From: Chitinophaga pinensis
GTDB taxonomy: Bacteria > Bacteroidota > Bacteroidia > Flavobacteriales_D > Crocinitomicaceae
Assembly (NCBI GenBank): GCA_945863605.1
Contig: CAMAZP010000001.1
Location: 216,272 to 280,271, forward strand
Direction: 5' to 3'
DNA: 64,000 nucleotides
Under the pieces are notes generated by a model. That model was not told the DNA's origin. It did no database searches and saw only the letters and a program-made list of their open reading frames with translations. Position 1 is the stretch's first letter, and every line of letters begins with the position of its first letter. Positions 1 to 8,799 of this stretch are shown here, piece after piece. Made by a program: the position numbers and the translations under genes.

Positions 1-1086
1 TCCTATTTTTCAGGCACAAAAATTAAATGGATTTTAGACCAAAAGCCAGATAATAGAAGTTTGGCTGAACAAGGTGATTTGTTGTTTGGAACGATTGATA
101 CGTGGCTAATTTGGAATTTAACACAACGTCAAACACACGTTACCGACCCAAGTAATGCGAGTCGAACTTTGCTCTATAACATTCACGATTTAAAATGGGA
201 TCAGGAATTAGTTGATTTAATGACAGTTCCGTCTTCAATGTTACCAGAAGTAAAACCTTCATCTGGAATTGTTGGCTATGCTCAGTTCGCTGAATGGAAT
301 TCCAGTATACCGATTAGTGGGATTGCTGGCGATCAACAAGCTGCTTTATTTGGACAGATTTGTTTTGATGCAGGAGAAGTTAAAAACACCTACGGAACAG
401 GTTGTTTTTGTGTGATGAACACGGGAGAAAAACCCGTTAAATCAAATAATAAAATGTTAACCACGATTGCTTGGCAGTTGAATGGAAAAACGACTTATGC
501 AATTGAAGGAAGTGTTTTTATTGCTGGTGCACTTATTCAATGGTTGCGTGATGGTATGCAAATCATAGAATCTTCTGCTGAAGTAGAAGCATTGGCAAAA
601 TCAGTAGAAAACAATGGTGGTTTGACTTTCATTCCCGCATTAGCAGGTTTGGGAGCACCTTATTGGGATTCAAATGCGACTGGTGCAATAATGGGAATTA
701 CCCGAGGAACAGAAAAAGGTCACATTGTTCGAGCAGCATTAGAAGCTATAGCGATGCGTTCGAGAGAAATTATTTTTGAAATGCAAAAGGATGCTGGCGT
801 TGTCTTTTCATCGCTAAAAGTGGATGGCGGTGCCAGTAGAAACAATTTGTTAATGCAGATTCAAGCGGACTTGTTGAACGCTGAAGTGATTCGACCAAGG
901 ATAACTGAAACAACTGCTTTAGGTGTTGCTTTTCTCGCTGGATTAGGAATAGGATTTTGGAAGGATCAAGAAGAATTAAAGAAAATTTGGCAGAGAGAAG
1001 TAGCTTTTCAACCCATTCAAAATCAAAATACTGAAAAAATTATATCACTTTGGAACTTGAGAATGGGTAAAATCACTACGAAATGA
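1..1086 (+). CDS. glpK: Glycerol kinase, 5' truncated
   Basis: The reading frame is open from base 1, so the gene begins before the window; 361 residues remain of an enzyme usually about 500 long. The enzyme phosphorylates glycerol with ATP to sn-glycerol 3-phosphate in the cytoplasm. The first visible residues (SGTKIKWILD) and the FGGY-kinase signature around bases 505-555 (EGSVFIAGALIQWLRDG) are typical of GlpK, as is the C-terminal nucleotide-binding segment KVDGGASRNN. The stop overlaps the glpD start as ATGA, so the two are probably translationally coupled. Identification is firm; only the N-terminal sugar-kinase half is missing. Confidence 0.96.
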   Translation, partial: SYFSGTKIKWILDQKPDNRSLAEQGDLLFGTIDTWLIWNLTQRQTHVTDPSNASRTLLYNIHDLKWDQELVDLMTVPSSMLPEVKPSSGIVGYAQFAEWNSSIPISGIAGDQQAALFGQICFDAGEVKNTYGTGCFCVMNTGEKPVKSNNKMLTTIAWQLNGKTTYAIEGSVFIAGALIQWLRDGMQIIESSAEVEALAKSVENNGGLTFIPALAGLGAPYWDSNATGAIMGITRGTEKGHIVRAALEAIAMRSREIIFEMQKDAGVVFSSLKVDGGASRNNLLMQIQADLLNAEVIRPRITETTALGVAFLAGLGIGFWKDQEELKKIWQREVAFQPIQNQNTEKIISLWNLRMGKITTK

Positions 1087-2618
1087 ATCGTTCAGAAAAC
1101 ATACATAAAATTGCTAACACTGAAATTTGGGATGTCCTAGTAATAGGAGGAGGAGCAACGGGATTAGGAACTGCTTTAGATGCTTTAAGTCGTGGATTAT
1201 CAGTGCTTTTAATTGAGAAATACGACTTTGGAAAAGGAACATCTTCAAGAAGTACTAAATTAGTGCATGGTGGTGTTCGCTATTTGAAAAATGGTGATAT
1301 TTCGTTGGTTACTGAAGCCTTGCGTGAACGAGGATTGATGCTTCGAAATGCACCTCATTTGGTTCGTAATATGCGCTTTATCATTCCAACTTACAGCTGG
1401 TGGGCTAATCCATTTTATGGTGTAGGCTTGAAAATTTATGATTTGATGGCTGGAAAATTAGGTCTAGGTCCATCTCAAATATTGAATAAGGAAGAAACAA
1501 TTGCCCAAATTCCAAATGTGAATCAAGAGGAATTAAATGGAGGCGTTATTTACCAGGATGGACAATTTGACGATGCTAGAATGGCAATTAGTTTGGCACA
1601 TACTATTGATGAAAAAGGTGGTTGTGTGTTGAATTATTTTGAGTTTTCGTCATTTATAAAACAAGAAAATCAATTGCTTGGTGTGGTTGCAAAAGATAAT
1701 TTGAATGATCAATCGTATCAGCTTTTTGCTAAAGTAATCATTAACGCAACAGGTGTTTTTGCAGAGAAAATAATGAAATCTGATGATGAAAATGCATCTT
1801 TGAAAATCCGTCCAAGTCAAGGTGTACATTTGGTGCTTGATAAAAGTTTTTTGAAATCAGAAAATGCGATTATGGTTCCTAATACAAGTGATGGACGTGT
1901 GTTATTTGCCGTTCCTTGGAATGACCATGTGGTGGTTGGAACTACGGATACAGAAGTTTCAGAAATTTCTTACGAACCAAAATCTACTGACGAAGAAGTT
2001 AATTTTATTCTTGCAAATGCTGAGATTTATATGACAAGAAAACCCACAAGAGCGGATGTGAAAAGTGTTTTTGTTGGTTTGCGTCCTTTGATTTCAGCTT
2101 CTGGTAAATCCTCTAAAGCATTATCCAGAAAACATGTAGTAGAAAGAAGCACGAGCGGATTGATTAATGTCTTAGGTGGAAAGTGGACAACTTACCGTAA
2201 AATGGGGGAGGATGCTATTGATTTAGCATTGAAATACAATCCTTTAACTTATCAAAAAAGCGGAACGGAAGAAATGAAGGTTTTCGGTTTTCAAGAGAAT
2301 AGTAATTGGGAGAATCCGCTACACGTTTACGGAACTGAAAAGAAAGCACTACAAAACTTTGGTAGGCTAGAATCTTTGTCGGATAAACTGTTTATTTGTG
2401 AAGCTCAAATACGCTACGGAGTCCAAAAAGAAATGGTGTTCACATTAGAAGATATCTTAGCACGAAGAACGCGTTGTTTGTTCTTAGATACTTCTGAAAC
2501 GATAGCAATCGCACCAAAAGTTGTCAAAATACTTGCTGAAGAATTAAATCAAAATGAGGAATGGGAGCAACAACAACTAACTGATTTTACTAATCTTGCT
2601 TTAAATTATAAACTATGA
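1083..2618 (+). CDS. glpD: Aerobic glycerol-3-phosphate dehydrogenase
   Basis: This 511-residue FAD enzyme oxidises sn-glycerol 3-phosphate to dihydroxyacetone phosphate and passes electrons to the quinone pool at the inner membrane. The N-terminus carries the dinucleotide-binding motif VIGGGATGLGTALDA followed by KGTSSRSTKLVHGGVRYL, a GlpD/GlpA signature. The length matches the family. It overlaps glpK by 4 nt upstream and glpF by 4 nt downstream, which makes a tight K-D-F operon in which its substrate is made by the preceding gene. Confidence 0.95.
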   Translation: MNRSENIHKIANTEIWDVLVIGGGATGLGTALDALSRGLSVLLIEKYDFGKGTSSRSTKLVHGGVRYLKNGDISLVTEALRERGLMLRNAPHLVRNMRFIIPTYSWWANPFYGVGLKIYDLMAGKLGLGPSQILNKEETIAQIPNVNQEELNGGVIYQDGQFDDARMAISLAHTIDEKGGCVLNYFEFSSFIKQENQLLGVVAKDNLNDQSYQLFAKVIINATGVFAEKIMKSDDENASLKIRPSQGVHLVLDKSFLKSENAIMVPNTSDGRVLFAVPWNDHVVVGTTDTEVSEISYEPKSTDEEVNFILANAEIYMTRKPTRADVKSVFVGLRPLISASGKSSKALSRKHVVERSTSGLINVLGGKWTTYRKMGEDAIDLALKYNPLTYQKSGTEEMKVFGFQENSNWENPLHVYGTEKKALQNFGRLESLSDKLFICEAQIRYGVQKEMVFTLEDILARRTRCLFLDTSETIAIAPKVVKILAEELNQNEEWEQQQLTDFTNLALNYKL

Positions 2619-3349
2619 ATATTTACTTAGCGGAATTTATTGGAACTGTCATCTTGCTAATTTTAGGCGCTGGTGTTAACGCAAATATCTCCCTTAAAAA
2701 AACATTAGCTGAAGGAAATCAAGCTTGGTTATTGATTACAACAGGTTGGGGTTTAGCTGTTTTTGTAGCTGTTTTTATGGTTGGAAAAATAAGTGGTGCA
2801 CATTTGAATCCTGCCGTTACAGTAGCTTTGGCAACAGCTGGGAAATTTGATTGGAATTTAGTTCCAGGTTATGTACTTGCTCAACTTTTGGGCGCAATGG
2901 CAGGAAGTTTTTTAAATTACCAATTATATTTTGACCACTACAAAGCAACAGAAGACGAAGAAACGGTGAAAGGCACTTTTTGTACAGGTCCAGCTATTCG
3001 AAATGTTCCAAGAAATTTATTCAGCGAACTATTTGTAACCTTTATTTTAGTTCTGGCTATTTTCCATATTGCAGGTCCAAGCGTTGAAATTGAAGGGGTT
3101 GAAAATGCTCAATTTGGTCTGGGCGCACTAGAAGCTTTGCCTGTAGGACTTTTGGTGTGGGTTATCGGAATTTCGCTCGGAGGAACAACTGGATATGCTA
3201 TTAATCCTGCAAGGGATTTAGGCCCGAGAATTGTTTATGCACTTTTACCTCGACCGAATAAAAATCCAGATTGGTCTTATGCGTGGGTTCCTGTTGTTGG
3301 TCCTTTGCTAGGTGCTGTTCTTGCTGCATTTGTTTATATGAATTTATAA
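2615..3349 (+). CDS. glpF: Glycerol uptake facilitator (aquaglyceroporin)
   Basis: This 244-residue membrane channel belongs to the MIP/aquaporin family. Both pore NPA motifs are present: GAHLNPAVTVAL near residue 64 and GYAINPARDLGPR near residue 196. The D after NPAR in the second motif is the aspartate that marks glycerol-conducting GlpF members rather than water-only aquaporins. Six hydrophobic segments are visible. The start overlaps the glpD stop (ATGA). It supplies glycerol to GlpK. Confidence 0.94.
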   Translation: MNIYLAEFIGTVILLILGAGVNANISLKKTLAEGNQAWLLITTGWGLAVFVAVFMVGKISGAHLNPAVTVALATAGKFDWNLVPGYVLAQLLGAMAGSFLNYQLYFDHYKATEDEETVKGTFCTGPAIRNVPRNLFSELFVTFILVLAIFHIAGPSVEIEGVENAQFGLGALEALPVGLLVWVIGISLGGTTGYAINPARDLGPRIVYALLPRPNKNPDWSYAWVPVVGPLLGAVLAAFVYMNL

Positions 3350-3377
3350 TTTGAGAAAAATAGCCTAATTTAGAGGT

Positions 3378-3575
3378 ATGGAAATTAAGTTCACTACCAA
3401 AGAAGAACAGAAAAAAGCCCAAGAGGAAGCCTTTTTAGCTTTAAGTCCAGAACTGAGATTTAGAAAGTTCTTGGAATTGAGCCATGCTTCTAGAATGTTG
3501 TTTGGAGCTCCAAAAGAAGAGGATAAAGGTAATTTTGTGTTATATCATCGGAATTATTTTAAGAAAATTGATTGA
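3378..3575 (+). CDS. Small conserved-looking hypothetical protein (65 aa)
   Basis: This charged 65-residue protein has no signal peptide or membrane segment. The N-terminal half is a Lys/Glu-rich probable helix (TTKEEQKKAQEEAFLALSPE), followed by RFRKFLELSHASRMLFG. It starts with ATG 28 nt after glpF, in the same direction, so it may be the last gene of the glp transcript. I do not recognise a function. The coding call rests on its position, an ATG start and plausible composition; the antisense frame over the glpF end is a shadow. Confidence 0.6.
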   Translation: MEIKFTTKEEQKKAQEEAFLALSPELRFRKFLELSHASRMLFGAPKEEDKGNFVLYHRNYFKKID

Positions 3576-3596
3576 TTAAAAGGTTAAATTTCTTAA

Positions 3597-3624
3597 TTGT
3601 CTAAATCATAAAATTCTATCTTTG
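3597..3624 (+). promoter_or_regulatory. Bacteroidota-type promoter of gatC
   Basis: TTG at 3597-3599, a 17-nt spacer, then TATCTTTG at 3617-3624, which matches the -33/-7 (TTG / TAnnTTTG) promoter of Bacteroidota primary sigma factors. The box ends only 4 nt before the gatC ATG, so transcription probably starts at or next to the start codon, giving a leaderless mRNA. Confidence 0.65.
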
Positions 3625-3628
3625 CAAC

Positions 3629-3919
3629 ATGAAAATCACAGACGAAATCGTAAACCACATTGCTCACCTCTCAAGATTGGAATTTAAAGGTTCAGATCAG
3701 GAAGCGATTAAAAATGATATGGAAAAAATCATTGGTTTTATGGATAAACTAAGTGAAGTTCCGACCCAAAATGTGGAGCCTTTGATTTTTATGTCAACTG
3801 AAGTAAATCGCTTAAGAGAAGATGTTCCTGTTGTTTCTGTGACACATGAAGAAGCATTGAAAAACGCACCAAAACGCGATTCTGATTACTTCCGAATTCC
3901 TAAAGTTCTCGATAAATAA
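3629..3919 (+). CDS. gatC: Asp/Glu-tRNA amidotransferase subunit C
   Basis: This 96-residue subunit of the GatCAB amidotransferase converts Glu-tRNA(Gln) or Asp-tRNA(Asn) to the amidated form. The N-terminus (ITDEIVNHIAHLSRLEF) and C-terminus (ALKNAPKRDSDYFRIPKVLDK) are the two conserved helical/peptide segments of GatC, and the length is typical. The N-terminal motif begins directly after the first Met, so the start is secure. gatA and gatB are not adjacent. Confidence 0.94.
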   Translation: MKITDEIVNHIAHLSRLEFKGSDQEAIKNDMEKIIGFMDKLSEVPTQNVEPLIFMSTEVNRLREDVPVVSVTHEEALKNAPKRDSDYFRIPKVLDK

Positions 3920-3921
3920 CA

Positions 3922-4806
3922 TTGAAAGTAACTGGTTTTTCTTTTATCCGAAATGGAATAAAGTTGGATTATCCAATTGTTGAAGCCATTCAATCCATTT
4001 TGCCAATTTGTGATGATTTTGTAGTTGCTGTTGGTAATTCAGAGGATGATACTTTATCACTTATCAGCTCGATTGACCCTGTTAAAATTAGAATTATTGA
4101 AACCATTTGGGACGATTCCTTGAGAGAAAATGGTGCAGTTTTAGCTGTTGAAACGAATAAAGCATTTCAAGCAATTAGTGAAGATTCCGATTGGGCTTTT
4201 TACATTCAAGGTGACGAAGTTATTCATGAGCAGTATCTTCCTATTATTCAAGCTGCTATGTTAAATTACAAGGATGACAAAAAGGTTGATGGCTTGCTTT
4301 TCAATTACCAGCATTTTTATGGATCATACGATTATTTAGGAGCATCGAATAGTTGGTATAAAGAAGAAATTCGTGTGATTCGCAATGACAAAACCATCTA
4401 TTCTTTCAAAGACGCTCAAGGTTTTCGTAAAGGAAATAATGAAAAGTTAAAAGTGATTGCAATTCCAGCTTTCGTGAATCATTACGGTTGGGTGAAAGAC
4501 CCTCGAGCGATGCAACAAAAGCAAGAAAGCTTCCACAAACTCTGGCATGACGATGAATGGATGGAGAAAAATGTAGCTAAAGCGGAAGCATTTGAATACG
4601 AAAAACACGTTAGTCAACTAACTCGTTTTAAAGATTCACATCCAAAGGTTATGGATGAACGTTTGAAAAGAGTAAATTGGAAATTTGATTTTGACATTTC
4701 GATGTCGAAAAGAAGCACCAAGGATCGCTTGAAAGATTTGCTTCTTATGATTGGAATTAATCCTAATTATCAAAATTATAAGCTGATAGGAAGGTTTAAA
4801 AAATAG
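3922..4806 (+). CDS. Family 2-like glycosyltransferase
   Basis: This 294-residue cytoplasmic protein has a GT-A type N-terminus: short beta strand, DDFVVAVGNSEDDTLSLI, then YIQGDEVIHEQYL near residue 95, where the acidic cluster would bind metal and nucleotide sugar. No transmembrane segment is obvious. The start is the TTG at 3922, only 2 nt after the gatC stop, so it is probably co-transcribed with gatC. The acceptor and donor sugars cannot be told from sequence. No polysaccharide cluster surrounds it. Confidence 0.75.
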   Translation: MKVTGFSFIRNGIKLDYPIVEAIQSILPICDDFVVAVGNSEDDTLSLISSIDPVKIRIIETIWDDSLRENGAVLAVETNKAFQAISEDSDWAFYIQGDEVIHEQYLPIIQAAMLNYKDDKKVDGLLFNYQHFYGSYDYLGASNSWYKEEIRVIRNDKTIYSFKDAQGFRKGNNEKLKVIAIPAFVNHYGWVKDPRAMQQKQESFHKLWHDDEWMEKNVAKAEAFEYEKHVSQLTRFKDSHPKVMDERLKRVNWKFDFDISMSKRSTKDRLKDLLLMIGINPNYQNYKLIGRFKK

Positions 4807-4829
4807 AAAAAGTAACAAGCTTTGTTCGA

Positions 4830-4859
4830 TTGAAAATTCAAATTCCTTTCTTATCTTTA
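4830..4859 (+). promoter_or_regulatory. Candidate promoter of the GH1 beta-glucosidase
   Basis: TTG at 4830-4832, a 19-nt spacer and TATCTTTA at 4852-4859 give a near match to TTG / TAnnTTTG, with the final G replaced by A. It lies 37 nt before the chosen ATG at 4897. Confidence 0.4.
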
Positions 4860-4896
4860 TTCACCATTGATTTTATGGATTTATACTAAATTGTTT

Positions 4897-6342
4897 ATGG
4901 AACGTCGCAAAGTTTTACGCTTATTTTTAGTTTCTTCAGTTGCAGCTTTCGTTGCACCAAAATTAACTTTTGGTCAACTACCATTTGTAGAAAAACTTGA
5001 TTTTTCAAATTTAGATTTTGGTACTGACTTTAAATGGGGCGTAGCAACTGCAGCCTATCAAATCGAAGGAGCGCACACTATTGACGGAAAATCGGCTTCA
5101 ATTTGGGACACATTTTCTCACAAAAAAGGAGCTATAAAAACAGGTGAAAATGGCGATATTGCTTGTGATTTTTACCACAGTTACGAGCAAGATTTAGATT
5201 TATTAAAGTCTTTAAACATGACTGTTTTTCGTTTTAGTATTGCTTGGAGTAGAATTTTACCAAACGGAGTTGGAACGCCTAATCAAAAAGGAATTGATTT
5301 TTACCATCGTGTTATTGATGCTTGTTTAACTCGTGGACTTGAACCATGGGTGACTTTATATCATTGGGATTTACCACAAGTGCTTCAAGATCAAGGTGGC
5401 TGGATGAATCGTTCTTCCGTTTTATGGTTTTCAGAATATGCAGAATTAGTTACAAAAACCTATGGTGATAAAGTGAAAAATTGGATGGTTTTTAATGAAC
5501 CTTCTGCTTTCACTGCCTTAGGTTATCTTATTGGTTATCATGCACCTGGGTTAAAAGGATTCAGAAATTATTTGCCAACAGTTCACCATGTTTGTTTATC
5601 TCAAGCTGAAGGAGGAAGAATTATTCGCAAAAATGTTACAAATGCAACTATCGGCACCACCTTTTCTTGTTCACATGTCGATGTTTTTAAAAGTGAAAAA
5701 CGCGATGGAAAAGCTCTTGAACGTTGGGATGTTTTACTGAATCGATTATTTATTGAACCGGCTTTAGGAATGGGATATCCAACAGCCAGTTTACCGATTT
5801 TAAGAAAACTCGATAAGTACATTTTACCTGGTGATTTAGAAAAATTAAAATTTGATTTTGATTTTATTGGAGTTCAAAATTACACACGTGAAGTAGTGAA
5901 AAAAGTAGGTTTAATACCAATAATGAAAGGACTTGAAATTAAACCTGTAAAACGGGAAGTAAAAGAAATCACTGAAATGGGTTGGGAAGTTTATCCTGAA
6001 GGAATTTATCAAATCATCAAACAATTTGCAGCTTATCCAGGTGTAAAAAAAATCTTTGTAACGGAGAATGGTTGCGCCTTCCCAGATAAAGTAGTAGATG
6101 GAAAAGTGAATGATGTGAAACGTATTGATTATTACCAACGCTACTTAAAACAAGTGCTGAGAGCTAAAAAAGAAGGTGTAAATATCGGTGGTTATTTCAG
6201 TTGGACTTTATTGGATAATTTTGAATGGAGTGAAGGCTACAAACCACGTTTTGGTTTAGTTTACGTAGATTTCAAAAATCAGAAGAGAATTGTAAAAGAT
6301 AGCGGTTTGTGGTTCCGTGATTTTATAGAGAAAAAAGGATAA
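4897..6342 (+). CDS. GH1 beta-glucosidase with a Tat-like signal
   Basis: This 481-residue glycoside hydrolase family 1 enzyme cleaves beta-glucosides. Retaining-GH1 landmarks are all present: GVATAAYQIEGA near the N-terminus, TLYHWDLPQ, the acid/base glutamate in NEPSAF near residue 200, the nucleophile glutamate in FVTENG near residue 390, and YFSWTLLDNFEW near the C-terminus. An in-frame TTG exists at 4867, but ATG 4897 is preferred because it begins with ERRKVLRLFLVSSVAAFVAP, a twin-arginine plus hydrophobic core ending in TFGQ, which reads as a Tat export signal. Most GH1 enzymes are cytoplasmic, so export is notable. It is convergent with the next gene. Confidence 0.9.
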   Translation: MERRKVLRLFLVSSVAAFVAPKLTFGQLPFVEKLDFSNLDFGTDFKWGVATAAYQIEGAHTIDGKSASIWDTFSHKKGAIKTGENGDIACDFYHSYEQDLDLLKSLNMTVFRFSIAWSRILPNGVGTPNQKGIDFYHRVIDACLTRGLEPWVTLYHWDLPQVLQDQGGWMNRSSVLWFSEYAELVTKTYGDKVKNWMVFNEPSAFTALGYLIGYHAPGLKGFRNYLPTVHHVCLSQAEGGRIIRKNVTNATIGTTFSCSHVDVFKSEKRDGKALERWDVLLNRLFIEPALGMGYPTASLPILRKLDKYILPGDLEKLKFDFDFIGVQNYTREVVKKVGLIPIMKGLEIKPVKREVKEITEMGWEVYPEGIYQIIKQFAAYPGVKKIFVTENGCAFPDKVVDGKVNDVKRIDYYQRYLKQVLRAKKEGVNIGGYFSWTLLDNFEWSEGYKPRFGLVYVDFKNQKRIVKDSGLWFRDFIEKKG

Positions 6343-6391
6343 ATTAAGGCTAAATCTATCTTTTGAATTTTAAAGTTTATTATAAATTGAT

Positions 6392-6958
6392 TTAATTTAA
6401 AAGCCCAAACGCCATCGATTTGTATTCAGCAATTGACTTTGTTTTTAATCCAGGTATTTTCGCTTTATCATCCCATTCTCTCATTTTAAGATGTAAATGA
6501 AATAATTCATCTTTTTCAAATTTTTCTGCTTCCGCCTTAGTCATTGCGCCACCTTGATATTCAAGTGTTTTTAAAGATGCTTCACTAAGCGAGGTTTTAT
6601 ATTCAGGGAATTTATAAACTAAGTATTTTTTAGTACGAACATGACCAATGACTAATTCATACATTTTTTTTGAAAAACCATTTTTAAGTAAAAATTCTGC
6701 GCCAATAAATTCATGCTTTTTCGTACCAAAAATTCCCATTTTCGCATCGTCATTTTCAGTTTTCATCAAATGACCAATATCATGAAATAAAGCAGCGATA
6801 ATAACTTCTTCTTCATAATTTTCATCATCAGCAAGTTTTGCTGCTTGTAATGCATGTTCTAATTGGGAAACTTTTTCTCCTGCATATTCCTCAAATCCAG
6901 ATTCTTGGAAAAAATTAAACAATTTATCAATCACATTCATTTTAGTTTCTAAAGTCAT
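6392..6958 (-). CDS. HD-domain mixed-valent di-iron oxygenase, PhnZ/TmpB-like
   Basis: This 188-residue HD-domain protein resembles the PhnZ/TmpB oxygenases, which cleave the C-P bond of 1-hydroxy-2-aminoethylphosphonate-type substrates with a di-iron centre. It has all six expected metal ligands in order: H35, H59-D60, H82, H106, and D163 or D164 in REWDDKAKIPGL. It also has the Y-x-G-E element (Y25, E28), K110 in TKKYL and Q135-G-G, which in PhnZ bind substrate. The family comparison is from memory. No PhnY-like 2-oxoglutarate dioxygenase is nearby, so substrate and pathway remain open. ATG 6940 is an alternative start. Confidence 0.72.
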   Translation of the reverse strand: MTLETKMNVIDKLFNFFQESGFEEYAGEKVSQLEHALQAAKLADDENYEEEVIIAALFHDIGHLMKTENDDAKMGIFGTKKHEFIGAEFLLKNGFSKKMYELVIGHVRTKKYLVYKFPEYKTSLSEASLKTLEYQGGAMTKAEAEKFEKDELFHLHLKMREWDDKAKIPGLKTKSIAEYKSMAFGLLN

Positions 6959-7032
6959 GATTTGATTTTTTGATTTACTAATAATTCAATAGTGATAAAA
7001 TGATTACTATTTGCTGTGTAAAAATAAACTAA

Positions 7033-8292
7033 TTAAATTTTAATCGTAATAATATCCGAAAGTTTGGTTGTGTAATTTGGTGATAATTTTTCTTGTTTCA
7101 TTTTCCAAACACGTTTTGCATCTTGTGAAGCTAGTCGGATTTTCTGTTGACCAAAAAGTGCATTCAATTTGTCAACCGCTTTCATTAAAGGAATGTGTTT
7201 TTCATTTCTTTCTTCAAAAAGTGATTTTTGAACACTATCTTGCGGTGTGAAATCTTGCACAATAACTCCAGCTTTTTTGTAGGAATATCCTTCTTTAAAA
7301 ATCTGTTTGAGAGCTTGAACTGCAAATTTTGATAACTCGATACTTGAATTGGTTGCAAACGGTAACTGAATTACGATGTTTCTACTGTATTGTGGTAAAT
7401 CTTTGCGATGTCGGTTAGTATGAACAAAAACCATCAAGGAATTACAACAAGAGTTTTGTTTGCGCAATTTTTCTGCACAAGAAACTGCAAATGTGGAAAC
7501 TCGCTCACTTATTTGTTCAAATTTAGTGTAGTTTCCATCAAAAGAACGTGTGGTTGCAATGTTTTTTTTTGGCTGCACTTCGTCTAAATTGAGGGTTGGA
7601 ATTCCTTGTAAATCATGTTTCAATCGAAGCCCAACTATTGACATCTGTTTTCTTACAAAAGCATCATTTAGTAACGTAAAATCATAAGCTGTTTTGACTC
7701 CCTGAGCTTGAAGTCGTTTTGCGTGTTGTCTTCCAATTCCCCAAACATCTTCAACTTTCAACCATTTGAGTGCTTTTATTCTACTTTCTTCAGAATCAAT
7801 AATGTAAACACCTTTTGTTCGCTCCGAAAATTTTTTAGCGATACGATTTGCTACTTTTGAAAGCGCTTTTGTTGGTGCAATTCCGACGCTTATTGGTATT
7901 CCTGTCCATTTCACGACTTTGTTTCGCATCAGCATTCCGTATTCTTGAAGATTGAAAAATTCAAATCCTTTCAAACTCAAAAAACATTCGTCGATGCTAT
8001 AAATTTCCATATCTGGACTGTAATCACTTAGCACAGACATTACTCGATGGCTCATATCTCCATAAAGAGCAAAATTGGCTGAAAAAACATGCACTTTTTG
8101 TTGTTGAAATACTTTTTCGTATTCAAAAGCGGGCGCTCCCATTGGTATTCCAAGATCTTTAGCTTCGTTACTTCTCGCAATTACACAACCATCATTGTTA
8201 GAAAGCACAACAATAGGTTTTCCATTTAAATCAGGACGAAAAACCCTTTCGCAAGAAGCGTAGAAATTGTTACAATCAACAAGCGCAAACAT
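7033..8292 (-). CDS. umuC: DNA polymerase V catalytic subunit UmuC
   Basis: This 419-residue Y-family translesion polymerase acts in error-prone bypass of DNA damage. The N-terminal palm shows ALVDCNNFYASCERVFRP with the first metal-binding Asp, and YSIDECFLSL with the catalytic Asp-Glu pair near residue 101. An HhH region (VEDVWGIGRQHAKRL) and a little-finger domain follow. The C-terminal extension is typical of UmuC rather than DinB. Its ATG directly abuts the umuD stop, with zero spacing, so the pair is one operon. Confidence 0.95.
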   Translation of the reverse strand: MFALVDCNNFYASCERVFRPDLNGKPIVVLSNNDGCVIARSNEAKDLGIPMGAPAFEYEKVFQQQKVHVFSANFALYGDMSHRVMSVLSDYSPDMEIYSIDECFLSLKGFEFFNLQEYGMLMRNKVVKWTGIPISVGIAPTKALSKVANRIAKKFSERTKGVYIIDSEESRIKALKWLKVEDVWGIGRQHAKRLQAQGVKTAYDFTLLNDAFVRKQMSIVGLRLKHDLQGIPTLNLDEVQPKKNIATTRSFDGNYTKFEQISERVSTFAVSCAEKLRKQNSCCNSLMVFVHTNRHRKDLPQYSRNIVIQLPFATNSSIELSKFAVQALKQIFKEGYSYKKAGVIVQDFTPQDSVQKSLFEERNEKHIPLMKAVDKLNALFGQQKIRLASQDAKRVWKMKQEKLSPNYTTKLSDIITIKI

Positions 8293-8742
8293 TTAGAGCG
8301 ATTTAATAACGTGAGTTACTACTCCCCAAACAACGAAATTATTATCTTCTGTTATTTTAATTGGCTCATAATCATCGTTTTCTGGCATTAGCCACAATTC
8401 CAATTTTGATTTTTTTATTCGTTTGGCAGTAAATTCACCATCAATAAAACATACTGCAATTTTTCCATTTATTGGTTCTAAACTTCTGTCAATCACCAAT
8501 AAATCTCCGTCACTTACTCCTGCATTTTTTAAAGATTCACCTTTCACTCGACCATAAAAAGTAGCAGAAGGATGTTTTATTAAATGTTTGTTTAGGTCGA
8601 TTGAAAGATCCACAAAATCAAGCGCGGGAGATGGAAAACCTGCACTAATTCCTTCATTTACAAATGGTAACATAAGTTCTGATTCAGTGTCTGCTGAAAA
8701 AATATCAATTAAGTTACCAGCGTGTAATTTTAAAGGAGTCAT
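8293..8742 (-). CDS. umuD: UmuD, self-cleaving polymerase V accessory subunit
   Basis: This 149-residue S24/LexA-fold protein cleaves itself after RecA stimulation to form UmuD', the partner of UmuC. A cleavage site Ala34-Gly35 sits in EGISAGFPSP, the nucleophile Ser70 in VKGESL and the general base Lys107 in FTAKRI. The intervals of 36 and 37 residues equal those I recall for E. coli UmuD (24, 60, 97). There is no helix-turn-helix domain, so it is not LexA. The start is ATG 8742; an upstream in-frame TTG at 8757 is less likely. Confidence 0.93.
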   Translation of the reverse strand: MTPLKLHAGNLIDIFSADTESELMLPFVNEGISAGFPSPALDFVDLSIDLNKHLIKHPSATFYGRVKGESLKNAGVSDGDLLVIDRSLEPINGKIAVCFIDGEFTAKRIKKSKLELWLMPENDDYEPIKITEDNNFVVWGVVTHVIKSL

Positions 8743-8758
8743 AGTCTTGAAATTCAAT

Positions 8759-8766
8759 CAAAATTA
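8759..8766 (-). promoter_or_regulatory. Candidate -7 box of umuDC
   Basis: On the minus strand this reads TAATTTTG, an exact TAnnTTTG match, 16 nt before the umuD ATG. The nearest TTG (8793-8791) is 24 nt upstream, slightly longer than usual, as might be expected for a regulated promoter. Confidence 0.42.
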
Positions 8767-8799
8767 ACTGAAATTATGAATTGTTTTTCGCAAAGTAAC

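Noticed and set aside
3201..3422. 73-codon minus-strand frame over the glpF end
   Set aside because: Antisense to glpF and to the following small gene; Phe/Gln-rich with no motif.
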